In this document: positions 22,479-33,098 of the stretch, piece by piece
How the letters are laid out: every line of letters starts with the position of its first letter
Numbering within the stretch: the first letter of the stretch is position 1
DNA from: Sepiola atlantica
Lineage: Eukaryota > Mollusca > Cephalopoda > Sepiida > Sepiolidae
NCBI GenBank assembly: GCA_963556195.1
Contig: OY744519.1
Location: forward strand, 108,656,532 to 108,720,531
Length of the DNA: 64,000 nt
Reading direction: 5' to 3'
The notes under the pieces: generated by a model
Seen by the model: the letters and a program-made list of their open reading frames with translations, nothing else
Told to the model about the DNA's origin: nothing
Database searches by the model: none
Program-made: the position numbers and the translations under genes

Positions 22479-22789
22479 TGTGATGTAAGATACAAAGGAA
22501 TGAATTTTGCTTACGGTAAAAATGGAATAAAAAAATGAAGTTACCAACTTTTAAGTGTGTGGACCGTTTCGCATGGTTGCCACTCAATTTTCGGAGGAAA
22601 AAAGAACTTGTGTTCATGGTAGATTTTTTTATCGGTGGCATTCATTTGCATATGAGGAGAGCAACTGATTTAAGAAGCAACGTATTTGAAAGACAGCTGT
22701 TGGGTTAATGACAGCAGAGAATGAACAGTGAACAGTGAACAGTTGATATTGATATTGAGAAGTTGCTTTAAATTCATTACCGGATTACA
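22479..22789 (+). repeat. Gypsy 3' LTR (plus orientation)
   Basis: 311 bp, TGTGATGTAAG to GGATTACA, preceded by the purine-rich CTATGGGAGCG. It is the inverted match of 20423-20729. GATTC at 22790-22794 is the complement of GAATC at 20730-20734. Confidence 0.85.
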
Positions 22790-22794
22790 GATTC

Positions 22795-23110
22795 TTGAAG
22801 AAAATGTATGCTTTATCTTTCTTATTCTATCCACCACATTCAACTTCTTTTCAAAATTGGTGGCATTATTGTTAATTTGGAATTCCAAATCATTTTTGTC
22901 TAACCTGTACGATTTTGTGATGTTGTTGGTGAGAACTCTTCTATATTCCAAGGGATTCATTTTAGATTTATTTTTTTATTTGTCGGCTTTTACCCAAATA
23001 TCTTTAGATTTTCCTAGATTTCTAATACCCTTTTTTAATTGAGATTAGAATGGCTTGTTCTGTTTAGTGAATTTTAACTTATTCACCAAATTCAATAAAT
23101 CTTATTCGAA
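22795..23110 (-). pseudogene. Penelope-like reverse transcriptase, N-terminal half
   Basis: The minus strand reads NLVNKLKFTKQNKPF, then LGKSKDIWVKADK, YRRVLTNNITKSYRLDKND and FEKKLNVVDRIRKIKHTF. It stops exactly at the Gypsy LTR. These segments precede the KDHKPNF motif in Penelope-like proteins, and that motif begins the fragment at 20735 on the opposite strand. The two pieces are the halves of one gene. Confidence 0.7.
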
Positions 23111-25552
23111 AGCTTCTTACCGGGGGTGGGGGGGGAGATTTTGAGATTTGAAATTAAATACCTCTCGCTTCTGTGTCCAATCACGGAGGGGTTGAATTAA
23201 AAAAAAAAATGCTTTCCAGCATGTTGAAGACTATCCTTCTTTCTGTGAGTGATAAGATGAAGGAATGTAGAGAGGGTTACACGATGTTCCTTAAAGAGTA
23301 ATCCAGTGTAAATTTACATATTGCGTAAAGTTTAATCCAAGATGGAATGAGATCCGGGAGAGCTCAACTTATAAAACATATACATACACATAAATACATA
23401 TTCTGCTAACACACACGAATTCAATTATCCACCCAGAATTGATATTGTGGCCAGAATATGAGGCCTATGTGTTTATTATCAGAGAATCTTTCCATGGAAT
23501 ACGGTAGGGCCAATTCTTTTAGATGATAATCAATTAAAAGCAGAAAGACAGGAGGTAAGGCGATTTCCTTGCAGCGGGCGCATGCTAGTTGTGGCTGCTT
23601 ATCCTTTGATCTTTCTTCACCATCACCACACTTTTTAAACAAGAATTGACATTTTAGCCAGCCTAGGAAAAAGAAAGAGTAATGTGATTCTTGATAGAAA
23701 ATTCCATTGTGATTATCTCTCTTATCCAAACAGGAGTTAATTTTTCGCTGGGATGAACAAAAACAATTGGGAACAATTAATCAAGAGGATGATGAAAAAA
23801 AGATAGCAGACATTTTTTATTTTATTTCAGGCAATCGAGTTTTAGTAATATGCAGTTCGTTCATTTTTATTTTAGGGAGGGGGGGGGTCAGTTCACTTCA
23901 AGCTTGCACATCCCTTTTCTCCATGCTGCTGCTAATAATTAAATTCTACACTTAGTAGAATTTTAATTGCTTTTCGAAAAGTACCTACATATATCAACAA
24001 CCAAACACATTATCTATCATAAGGAAATAGAGACAGGCAGACATTTGTTATTAGAAATTTCCAACATTTTCTAAGTCAATATTTCGACTTACCATTCGAC
24101 CGCATAAACATTTTGAAGAACTCTATTGCATCTCTTTCTACTCTAATAAACCTGTTAAGTTTACTAACAGCTTTTGTTACTTCATTCAGTTTTTACATCC
24201 AGCACACCTTGAATAGTGGTCCTAACACCATAATATCTAGAGGCTACCCACATCAACCAAGATCTATTCACTCCCCGAATAGGTTAGACGACTCGTATGA
24301 AGAGGGTGAAGGGTTACAATATTACCATTGATTGTATGATGGGTGATCGAGGGTTTTTTTCTTAATTTATATAGTGAACTGATTAAAAAGTCATTTTTTG
24401 AAAATTTGATTCGTACTTAATATGTATTCAGATGCTCAATCAACCACATGTATTCTGACTGGTTGCTCTCTCAATTGTTCTGTGTTTAAAAGATCTGGTG
24501 TTGACATAACTTAATCTTGAACTTAAGTAAGTCATTGGTTCTGTCAGCAACCTCAAACCAAGAAAAACTCACTGTCAATAATAACAAATATTTATTGGAA
24601 CACAAGTGTGTAACAATAATAAAAACGAAAAATGATGTTGTTCTTGTTGAGGAATTTGACTGGTGTTAAGTCTTGGTTAGGGGACTTTGAAATTTATTTT
24701 GTACTTTTGTTCCTAGAAGAGATCAAATTTGGAAACAATTCTTCTTAGTCTTTGAATTTCTGTTTTGATCGGTTGCCGACTTTGGCCTCTCTCTGTCTGT
24801 CTGTCTGTCTTTCAGACTGACCAACTGTCTTCTGGTGAGCTTAGTTCTTATATAGGAAACTTTTATTTGAGACGAGTTTTGTGATTCACTAACCAATCAC
24901 AAACTGTGTCACATGTTCTGTTCTGGCCGGGCAATGAGAGCCTTTGTTTCACCGAAAACGTTGAGCCATAAGCCAAACCACAATATGTAGGCTAGTTCTT
25001 ATTTAAAAAATAGCCTGCCTTACTATTTGTTGACAGGTAAATACATTTATCAGACATTGTAGGTAGTCCCTCGTTACCTTTTTAATTAGCCAACATAAAT
25101 TGTTTTTCTGAAAATCATTTCTTGATAATTCCATGAGGTTCAAATAAATTATTTTTTCTAGTTGTTAATGCAACCTGAAACATAACCTTTCAAAATTGGG
25201 ATTTGAAATATAGCAAAATTTAGTTTTAATATTTTCTCTTCAGCTGTCATCAGGCACAAAAAATACGACCTTTCAAAATTACGAGTTGAACATGACGTTT
25301 TCAAGTTCGTAGGCATAATCAAAAACCGAGACTTTTTGGGTTATCACTCAAGTACAAAGGATATGACATTTTGAATTAATCTTTTGTGGAAATAAAATTT
25401 AGTGATACTCGTTGCCCTAAAAGTGTGTTGATCCCCAATTTCTTTCATTTAATTATTCCATGATTAATTAATTTAATTAATTAATATGGAACCAGCAAAC
25501 TTATCATTGTGTTACAAATAGTATTCCAAACAAATGTTTTTAAAAACTTTTG
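23111..25552. other. noncoding stretch
   Basis: No gene domain recognised. Contains G tracts (23128-23135, 23879-23887) and a (GTCT)n tract near 24793-24812. The minus-strand region 24573-24860 has TATATAAG and AATAAA spaced as in an LTR, but no second copy or target duplication. Confidence 0.45.
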
Positions 25553-27235
25553 TTCACCCCAAACAAGGCATATTTCCACTAAAGTGGAAGAGGCTACTGT
25601 GATAGGGGTCAGATTTATAGGGGGCAACCTGGGTGGGGAGTTAGGCAGCAAGATGTTTGTTCACATTACATTTAAATTTAAGCATGTTGGTACGTTCGGG
25701 GAAACAAGTGTTGCATAGGCCAACTCCTGCCTGAACCGTGGCAGTACGCGTTTCGTACACTCGCACCCGCTACGGGCCGTGGCTTTACTCGTTCCGTATA
25801 CTCGTCCCTGAAAGGGCCGTGGCAGTTCACATTTAATACTCGTCATTTTTAAAACATCATAAATCACATAGTTCATATATTGTTTGCATACCTTAGATTT
25901 CTCCCTCGTCGTGCAGAGGGTCGTGTCGTCTAGTGAATGAATTCTTTCTTCCTTTCTTCCTGCCGTGAACCACGCCGTTCGTTGTCTGCAACAAAAGCCC
26001 CATGATGCACTCCGAAGACAAACAATCCTCTTAACTTTCAATTCCTTTTATTACAAGCGCTGTTATTTATCGGCCTGGGCCATTCACTACGTCGAGAGAG
26101 AGAGCAAATCACTACTTTATCATAGTTACTTTAACAATTATTTCCTTAACCATTCATAGAGGAGGGGGGAAGGATATCTCTTGCTTGTATTTTCTTAGGG
26201 AAATATTTCCCTTAAATCAACTTGCTGACTACATCAAAATCATGTCTGATAGGTTCGCCTCCAAAATCCAGACTGACGAAACTCGCTTTTCACGAAGAAC
26301 GATTGACGTCACGGATCCCTCTGTTTCCCACGCAAGGGCCTGTGTCATCACAGAGCCTCTCGCAGGTGCACGCTGACCCTTGATCTGGGGTCTCGTCACA
26401 CGGTGGCCTTGTCACGTCTGTGATTTCCGCCTGTGAGAACAGGCCCTATTCTGCACTCAACTGCCAGTCAACCCTGCGTTAATTCGCGCAAGTCAAACCA
26501 ACAATTTCCAACAGATACGTCCATTCCCACAGGGCCATTATCCAACACAGGGAGCAGCGAGGGATTCCAAAGGAAAGTGGTCTGAGGAAAGAAGCTATTA
26601 GAGTAGAAAATCTTCTGGCATCTAGGGACCTCTACAGTGAAGGAATGAGATTTTGCTGCTAGTCAGGTTAGTCAGGGCTATCTACGCTGAGGGGTACAAG
26701 TGCAGTTAGCTCATTGGAGCACATTCCATAGAAGTACTTGAAATACAAGCAGAAGGATTCAACACTGCAGCAATGTGACAGGGGCTGAAGATTGGCAGAC
26801 TATTAGGTTAGAAATTTTTTTTGCACCATCTCCAAGAGGGAGCTGCTAGTGGTTGGTGCACCATCCCAGTTGTGGCAACAATACTCCATGTATGGTGAAT
26901 AGTGGCTTTAAAATATTATAGGATACTGGCAGGTATAAAAAGATTTCTAGCCCGGTAGAGGGAGCTCACCTTCATTGCTCCAGACTTGGCAGCATCTTCT
27001 ACATACTTATTCCACTTCATGCTGCCTGAAGAATTCCAGGGTGAGGAGTCTAAATGTTGGACTCTCGGGAAGGGTGCTATCGGTTATGAAAATTGGTGGT
27101 TGGAAAGGTTTCTTATAGTTGTTAAAGGAAACGAGCTTTGTCTTGGTAGCATTAAATGTGACCATCCATTATTTGCCATATTCTACTACAGACTAAAGGT
27201 CATTTTTCAAGGATTAAAAAAGATTAAATAACAAA
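25553..27235 (-). mobile_element. LINE 3' portion, same family as 16480-16895, split by an insertion
   Basis: The 3' UTR and last codons lie at 25553-25708 and match 16480-16640. The coding part resumes at 26548, where the minus strand reads the relatives of SFFPR..LWNS. It continues up to 27235 through MVTFNATKTSSFPLTTIRN, SGAMKVSSLYRARNLF and ATIHHTWSIVATT, the thumb and tail of a LINE reverse transcriptase. 839 bp of unrelated sequence lies between the two parts. Multiple stops show it is dead. The reverse transcriptase fragment at 28386-28800 is probably the next piece of the same copy. Confidence 0.8.
25709..26547. repeat. probable solo LTR inserted in the LINE
   Basis: 839 bp of sequence absent from the sister LINE copy begins TGTTGCATAGG and ends TATCCAACA. 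CAAG and CAGG flank it, a possible 4-bp duplication with one change. It is GC-richer than its surroundings. No internal gene. The partner LTR is not in the window, so the assignment rests on its termini and on comparison with the empty site in the other LINE copy. Confidence 0.55.
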
Positions 27236-28385
27236 AAAATGTTTAAGACGGAGTGTGTGTGTGTGTGGAGGGGGGTCGTGATACAAAATAATAGATGGTA
27301 TTAGTACATGTCACACAAGTGAGTAACACATACTATCTGACCATTGGCTGTCACACAACACTCTCACTACTCTCTCTTAGTAACAATATTGAACAATGCA
27401 GTATTCCGGGCTTACTAAAAAAGTCATTAATTATTAAAGAACATCAATGGTAAATTCATAATTTATTTTACTTTCTTTAAAGCAAATCTAAATTGGATCC
27501 TGCATACAATAAGCATCCAAAAGAATGGGATACTAAAAATGGTCATTTTTGCTTTTATCCATTTTTTATGGGTGTTAAAAAAAGATTTAAAAAGAAAACG
27601 AGTATACGTTTTATGAAGATTTTGCATTTGTATATATTACTGTGGGGGTACTAACGAATTCGGTTCTTGTTAAACATGAAAGAACGAGCAAAATACACCA
27701 GTAACCAACACAAAAAGATAAAAGGTAAGAAAGCCAGCACTCAAACATTCATATAAACATAACAATTTATTTAACATGGTTCATTTAATTTGTATAAATT
27801 CCTCAATGAAAGTCTGAGTTTGTGTACAGAAATGTCCCTTTTACTGTTTGTATAAAATGTCTCTTTTAAAGGTTTGTTCTTGGAAAACACACGTATTTGG
27901 GTGTGTGCGTAAATAGAGAAAATGAGCCGTCTCTCAATCCCTTTTTTGGTGTGTAAGAATGATAGGAACTTGTGTTCGACGGTACTTAAAAAAGAGAAAA
28001 TAAGAGAAAGGGTTTAAGCTTACTATTTGTCCTGTGTCCGATGAGGATGAAGGGGGGAAACGGCGTGGAGTGACAGTAAGACAGCAGCAGGCAGCTTCTT
28101 CCCCCATTGCTTTAAGAGTCTGTTGACAGGACCGTCTTAATCGCTGGTCGTAGGGAAAAAGAGGCTGATCTTGTCATGGCTACTGCTTTTATTTTGTTTA
28201 ACTCTGGTTTTGGCGGACGTAGTAGTAGACAATCACGTGATAAATATTTTTGGCATTTTTAGCGCCTTTTTGCTAGAACTTGTGGGAGCCGATTTTTATG
28301 GCTAGATTGAGTGCTTTGCTGTTGAAGTGAATTTGTCACTGCTTTGTGTTCTTCCGCCCACGCCGGTATGATAACATATTAGGAT
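27236..28385. other. noncoding insert, possible second solo LTR at 27641-28376
   Basis: About 1.15 kb separates two parts of the LINE. Within it, 27641-28376 begins TGTGGGGG and ends GATAACA. TATTA lies on both sides, but one extra C separates it from the left end. On the minus strand AATAAA lies near the end. Without a second copy the call stays tentative. No coding frame is seen. Confidence 0.35.
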
Positions 28386-28800
28386 ATCAATCCGATAAAA
28401 CCCTTGTCAAGGCCTTGCATATATCAAGCGCTACGGTTCTAGCTTCACCTGCCTTGTTGAGTGTATGATACATGCGTTCAGAGATGACCGTTAGGATGTC
28501 TGCAGTAGATCGTGCTTGTCTAAATCCATACTGGCAGTCAGAAAGAAGTTTAGCATTAACTAAGTGCCGGACTATAGCTGGATTGATTAAGGATTCAAAG
28601 ATTTTAGCAAAGATTGGGAGTAGACTGATTGGGTGGTAGTTCTGAGGATCGATTCTATTCCCAGAATTCTTGTAGACTGGTACCACAGAGGCAATTTTCC
28701 AGCTACCGGGTAAGCAAGATTCAGCTAGGCATTTATTGTAGAGTTTGGCGAGGACAGGGGCAAGTTCAGTAGAGCATCGGTGACCATTTTGTTTCTCGTT
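28386..28800 (-). pseudogene. LINE reverse transcriptase fingers fragment
   Basis: The minus frame 28387-28686 reads VPVYKNSG, NYHPISLLPIFAKIFESLI, LLSDCQYGFRQARSTADILTVI and VALDICKAL. These are reverse transcriptase blocks just before the first catalytic Asp (D of LDICKA). The open sequence continues upstream of the Met to about 28800 (AKLYNKCLAESCLPGSWKIAS). It is probably the missing middle of the LINE at 25553-27235. Confidence 0.85.
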
Positions 28801-29062
28801 ACGTTCTAACTTAATAGAGTCGACACTCGGTTTGTTTTAAACCAAAAAAAAACTCTTTAAAATAAGTTACAACACAAATAAACTTATCCAGATAGGTAGA
28901 AGAGTAACTTATCTTGCCTTTGGTAACATTTATTTGCACATATTTTTTCACCCCTACTTTTTTATTTTGTTGGCTCTTGTTAAAAATGACCGATTTTAAA
29001 AATTATTTTGGTGCTTGTATAATAAAAAGCCAAAAAAAAGTTTTTTTTTGTCTTTTAGTGTT
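28798..29062 (+). repeat. foldback FB2 left part
   Basis: 28798-29000 matches the FB1 right arm (13800-14003) in the same orientation, including GGTAGGTAGAAGAG-type and TTTTTTCACCCC blocks. 29000-29062 plus 40597-40640 is inversely complementary to 40745-40875. The Gypsy element at 29063-40596 splits this foldback. Confidence 0.75.
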
Positions 29063-29232
29063 TGTAGTAACAAAGATAATTGATGCCCGTCTCACCCCTT
29101 TAAGTAATAATGGAATGTTCTACATTCGTGTATATTAAGAGTGAATGTTAAAACACTATTTGTCTCGGTAAGCAACAAATGGTTAAATAAAGCTTATCCT
29201 TAAGTTATATTCGGCGTCCAGTTTTTATTACA
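29063..29232 (+). repeat. Gypsy 5' LTR
   Basis: 170 bp. AATAAA lies near 29187. Only 19 nt separate its end from the gag ATG, and no TGG-type primer site is seen there. Confidence 0.9.
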
Positions 29233-29251
29233 ATTTATTTAACCATTCGTT

Positions 29252-30637
29252 ATGGAACGTTACTTGAAACCCGATCGTCTAGACCTTGATACGGCCGACT
29301 CGGAATCTACTGACAAATGGCGGCATTGGAGAAAAATGTTCGAAGGATTTCTTACAGCTCTACAGTTATCTTCAAACGCGGCTTTAACAGGTACTGAGAA
29401 ATATACCCTTCTTTTACATCATGTCTCCACTGCTATTTATAGAAATTTATCTGAATGTGAAAATTATGAAACTGCGGTGGACATTTTAGAAGCCATGTTT
29501 GTCAAGAAAAAAAATACTATTTTTGCTAGACATTTACTTGCTACCCGGCGTCAACAACCAGAAGAAAGCCTTGAACAATACCTTCAGATTCTAAAGACGT
29601 TAAGTCGCGAGTGTGAATTTACAGCCTTAACTGCGAACCAAGCGAGAGATGTTTTTATCAGGGACGCATTTATTAATGGAATACAGTCCAACCAAATAAG
29701 ACAAAGACTACTAGAGAATAAAGACCTAGACTTGCCAACAGCTTATGAACAAGCTCTAACGTTGGACATGGCACAGAAGCAGTCTGTCTTCTATTTACAA
29801 CCCGATATTTTGGGAGCTGCTATCGTAGCCCCTCCTCTGCATGTTCAAAATTCTTCCATTGTTCAAGATGCTGCCACCCCCCTTTCTAACGATCATGAAC
29901 AACTTATCACTGCCGCCTCAGCTGGATCTACATGCTACTTTTGTGGCCTTCGTATACATGCTCGTTCGTCCTGCCCGGCTCGAGATGTTAGATGCCACAA
30001 GTGTGATAAGCAGGGACATTTTTCGAAAGTTTGCCGGTCAGCTTCTCAAAAAAAACGTTCGGCTACTCTTGCTACTGTAGCACCAATTACAATATCAGCT
30101 GCATTCCCCGGCTGCCTCTCAAAAACAATCGTGAGGGTAAAAATCAATGGATTGACTATTCATGCGCTTATTGATACAGGCAGTTCCAAAAGTTTTATTA
30201 ATGCCAGTATTGTAAAAGCGAATAAATGGGAAATATTTCCTTGTTCCAACCAAATATCAATGGCAAATTCATCTTTATCGTCCCATGTAATTGGATATTG
30301 CATGGTTAACCTGAAACTAAAAGGAAACTCCTATCAAGGGATCAAATTATCAGTCATGAAAAACCTCTGCTGCGAAGTGATTTTGGGTCACAATTTTCTA
30401 AAACAACATTCATGCGTTGAAATTCCTTTTGGTGGCCCCAAGCCGGTCCTAAGCGTATGTGAACTAGCAGCTGTCAAAGTGCGTCACCCGTCACTTTTTA
30501 CAAACCTAACTCCTGACTGCAAACCAGTAGCAATAAAATCAAGACGCTATTCAGAAACGGACAAACAGTTCATAGCAGCAGAAGTAACAAAACTACTTAA
30601 GGAAGGAATTATAGAGCCAAGTGAATCTCCATGGTGA
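29252..30637 (+). CDS. Gypsy Gag-protease part of Gag-Pol
   Basis: The ATG lies 19 nt after the LTR and the frame runs 461 codons. Residues about 20-180 form a capsid-like helical region (WRHWRKMFEGFLTALQL, LLHHVSTAIYRNL, ESLEQYLQILKTLSREC). Two CCHC zinc knuckles follow at 29933-30034 (CYFCGLRIHARSSC, CHKCDKQGHFSKVC) for RNA packaging. The aspartic protease has its catalytic triad DTG at 30173-30181 in HALIDTGSSKSFI and a closing ILGHNFL. The end, VTKLLKEGIIEPSESPW, is already the start of reverse transcriptase. TGA (30635-30637) falls where this family usually has an Arg codon, so a C-to-T change from CGA is the simplest reading. Confidence 0.93.
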   Translation: MERYLKPDRLDLDTADSESTDKWRHWRKMFEGFLTALQLSSNAALTGTEKYTLLLHHVSTAIYRNLSECENYETAVDILEAMFVKKKNTIFARHLLATRRQQPEESLEQYLQILKTLSRECEFTALTANQARDVFIRDAFINGIQSNQIRQRLLENKDLDLPTAYEQALTLDMAQKQSVFYLQPDILGAAIVAPPLHVQNSSIVQDAATPLSNDHEQLITAASAGSTCYFCGLRIHARSSCPARDVRCHKCDKQGHFSKVCRSASQKKRSATLATVAPITISAAFPGCLSKTIVRVKINGLTIHALIDTGSSKSFINASIVKANKWEIFPCSNQISMANSSLSSHVIGYCMVNLKLKGNSYQGIKLSVMKNLCCEVILGHNFLKQHSCVEIPFGGPKPVLSVCELAAVKVRHPSLFTNLTPDCKPVAIKSRRYSETDKQFIAAEVTKLLKEGIIEPSESPW

Positions 30638-32581
30638 GCCCAGGTACTCGTAACAGCCACTGAAAATCACAAGAAAAGGATGGTCATTGACTATTCCCAG
30701 ACCATCAACAGATACACATTACTCGATGCCTATCCACTGCCTCGTATTGACGAAATGATTTCTAATATTGCAAAATATCACATTTTCAGTACTTTGGATC
30801 TCAGAAGTGCCTACCATCAGGTACCTATCAAGCCAAAGGATAAGCCCTACACGGCATTCGAGGCCTGCGGTCGCCTATATCAGTTCTGCCGAATTCCTTT
30901 TGGGATAACAAATGGTGTGGCTAGCTTTCAGAGGGTAATAGATGAAATAATCTCCAATGAAAAATTGAAGGGTACTGTTGCATATATAGACAATGTCACT
31001 GTATGTGGACATAACCAAGCTGAACATGACCACAACCTTAAACGATTCATGGCTGCCGTCAAGAAATATAATCTGACTTTGAACAGTGAAAAATGTTCCT
31101 ACAACTTGAAAAGCATCAAATTATTGGGATACATTGTCAAAAATGGCACCATGACGCCGGATCCCGAGCGACTGAAACCTCTAATGGAATTACCAATCCC
31201 TGGAAACATGCCCTCTTTACGACGAGCCCTCGGTATGTTTGCTCACTACTTCCAATGGGTTGCGTCTTTTTCAGAAAAAATACACCCATTGACGCAAGTA
31301 TCTACTTTTCCGTTGTCCTGTTCCGCCATCAGAGCATTTCAAAACATGAAAAGGAACATTGCTCAGTCTGCCATTTCTGTTGTGGATCCTTTTATCCCTC
31401 TATTAGTTGAGACGGATGCCTCCGACTGTGCGATAGCTGCCTCACTGAGACAATCCGGTCGTCCTGTAGCTTTTTTTTCAAGAACACTTTCGCGATCTGA
31501 GCAACGACACTCGGCAATAGAAAAAGAAGCGTACGCCATAGTTGAGGCATTACGAAAATGGAGGCATTACTTAATCGGCCGACATTTTGAATTAATCACT
31601 GACCAAAAGTCGGTCTCGTTTATGTTTAACCCAAAAACAACGAGTAAAATAAAAAACGAGAAAATAGCGAGATGGAGAATGGAGCTTTCTTGCTACTCCT
31701 TTGACGTCACTTACCGCCCTGGTAAGGAGAATGCCGCGGTCGACGCGCTTTCAAGGGTATGTGGCCTGGTAACTGGCTCAGATGATCTTCAGTATATACA
31801 CAGGCAATTGTGTCACCCAGGTATCACAAGAATGATTCACGTAGTCAGGAGCAGAAACTTGCCATATTCTGTTGAAGACGTAAAAAGAATTACGAACTCT
31901 TGTCGGATATGCGCAGAAAATAAGCCCAGGTTCTACAAACCTCCTCCAGCAACACTCATTAAGGCCACACAGCCTTTTGAAAGACTTAACCTGGATTTTA
32001 AGGGCCCTTTACCCTCTAAAACTAAAAATAAATACATGCTCACAATAATAGACGAGTACTCAAGATTTCCGTTCGTCATCCCCTGCCCAGACGTAACGGC
32101 TGCAACAGTAATTCAAGGCTTCTGCTCCATTTTTGCCGTTTTTGGAGTGCCTGCATATATACATTCAGATCGTGGGTCTGCTTTTATGTCGGACGAACTC
32201 AAGCAGTTTCTGCATGAACGAAGAGTAGCTGTAAGTAGAACAACTCCTCACAATCCTCAAGGAAACGGACAGTGCGAAAGATACAATGGCATAATATGGA
32301 AGACAGTACAGTTGCCGGCAGCAAATCGCAATAGTCCGATCTCCGATTGGGAAAGTCTCATCCCCATGGCCTTATACGCTATTAGGACTCTATTATGTAC
32401 AGCGACAAACGCTACCCCACATGAGAGATTCTTCTCGTTCCCACGACGAAGCTCAGCAGGTACATCACTTCCCTCGTGGCTTGCACAACCTGGCACAGTT
32501 TTATTAAAACGCCATGTTCGTCACAGTAAACATGACCCATTGGTAAGCGAGGTAGAATTAATCGAAGCGAACCCTCAGTAG
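30638..32581 (+). CDS. Gypsy Pol: reverse transcriptase, RNase H, integrase
   Basis: Same frame as the upstream segment; first Met at 30680. Reverse transcriptase includes STLDLRSAYHQVPI and the active-site motif YIDN (30983-30994), with Asn in place of the usual second Asp. I recall this variant from related animal Gypsy elements. RNase H follows with VETDASDCAIAA, EKEAYAIVEALRKWRHYL and TDQKSVSFMF. Integrase has the HHCC finger (LCHPG, IHVVRS, CRICAE). Its three catalytic acids are D in NLDFKGPL, D in IHSDRGSAF and E in NGQCERYNG. The frame ends ELIEANPQ at TAG 32579-32581, again a single-base change in otherwise open sequence. Confidence 0.93.
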   Translation, partial: AQVLVTATENHKKRMVIDYSQTINRYTLLDAYPLPRIDEMISNIAKYHIFSTLDLRSAYHQVPIKPKDKPYTAFEACGRLYQFCRIPFGITNGVASFQRVIDEIISNEKLKGTVAYIDNVTVCGHNQAEHDHNLKRFMAAVKKYNLTLNSEKCSYNLKSIKLLGYIVKNGTMTPDPERLKPLMELPIPGNMPSLRRALGMFAHYFQWVASFSEKIHPLTQVSTFPLSCSAIRAFQNMKRNIAQSAISVVDPFIPLLVETDASDCAIAASLRQSGRPVAFFSRTLSRSEQRHSAIEKEAYAIVEALRKWRHYLIGRHFELITDQKSVSFMFNPKTTSKIKNEKIARWRMELSCYSFDVTYRPGKENAAVDALSRVCGLVTGSDDLQYIHRQLCHPGITRMIHVVRSRNLPYSVEDVKRITNSCRICAENKPRFYKPPPATLIKATQPFERLNLDFKGPLPSKTKNKYMLTIIDEYSRFPFVIPCPDVTAATVIQGFCSIFAVFGVPAYIHSDRGSAFMSDELKQFLHERRVAVSRTTPHNPQGNGQCERYNGIIWKTVQLPAANRNSPISDWESLIPMALYAIRTLLCTATNATPHERFFSFPRRSSAGTSLPSWLAQPGTVLLKRHVRHSKHDPLVSEVELIEANPQ

Positions 32582-33079
32582 GCACTGGTCAAAAATTCAG
32601 AAGGAAGGCAATCTACTGTCTCCTTAAGGGATCTAGCCCCAGCAGGAAATGTATATGAACGTAGAACTGCTTCAGATGGATATACAGCTCCGGTTCGTGG
32701 AACAAGTCCGACCCACTTAGGTGATCGTGTGCCAGATACATCAAGTTCAGAGTCCCAACAAAACGAATCTGAATATACTAACAGAGTCGTCTCTGACTCT
32801 AGTTCGGACGACAGATGGGTACCACAGAAGCGGTTTCACCCAATATCTGAGACAGATACTCAATCTTCAGACACCAAGCGACCGAAGCGCCGTAGAAAAC
32901 GAGAGCGATTTGGAGCAAGATATTTTAGCCCTAAACCAGCCACACAAGACAGTCCCGAAACGTCGTCAGGTCCCGAGGAGCCTAGATTAGAGATGGATGT
33001 CGGGCACGAACAACCAAGACGCCCTCAAAGAACCCGCAGGAGGCCAGGTCGATGGGATGATTTTGTTCCCTACGAATAA
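32582..33079 (+). CDS. Gypsy Pol C-terminal tail after a second in-frame stop
   Basis: The frame continues without a shift after TAG: ALVKNSEGRQSTVSLRDLAPAG is the usual end of the integrase C-terminal domain. A Ser/Asp- and Arg-rich tail ends it with RRPQRTRRRPGRWDDFVPYE at 33079. The Met at 32729 starts the longest separate frame, but homology begins upstream, so the segment belongs to Pol. Confidence 0.85.
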   Translation, partial: ALVKNSEGRQSTVSLRDLAPAGNVYERRTASDGYTAPVRGTSPTHLGDRVPDTSSSESQQNESEYTNRVVSDSSSDDRWVPQKRFHPISETDTQSSDTKRPKRRRKRERFGARYFSPKPATQDSPETSSGPEEPRLEMDVGHEQPRRPQRTRRRPGRWDDFVPYE

Positions 33080-33080
33080 G

Positions 33081-33098
33081 AAGATAGATGGGGGAGAA
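33081..33098 (+). other. Gypsy polypurine tract
   Basis: AGATAGATGGGGGAGAA lies immediately before the 3' LTR start at 33099. Confidence 0.75.

Noticed and set aside
24573..25050. Possible minus-strand solo LTR with TATATAAG and AATAAA
   Set aside because: No second copy, no target duplication and no convincing TG start, so I did not annotate it.
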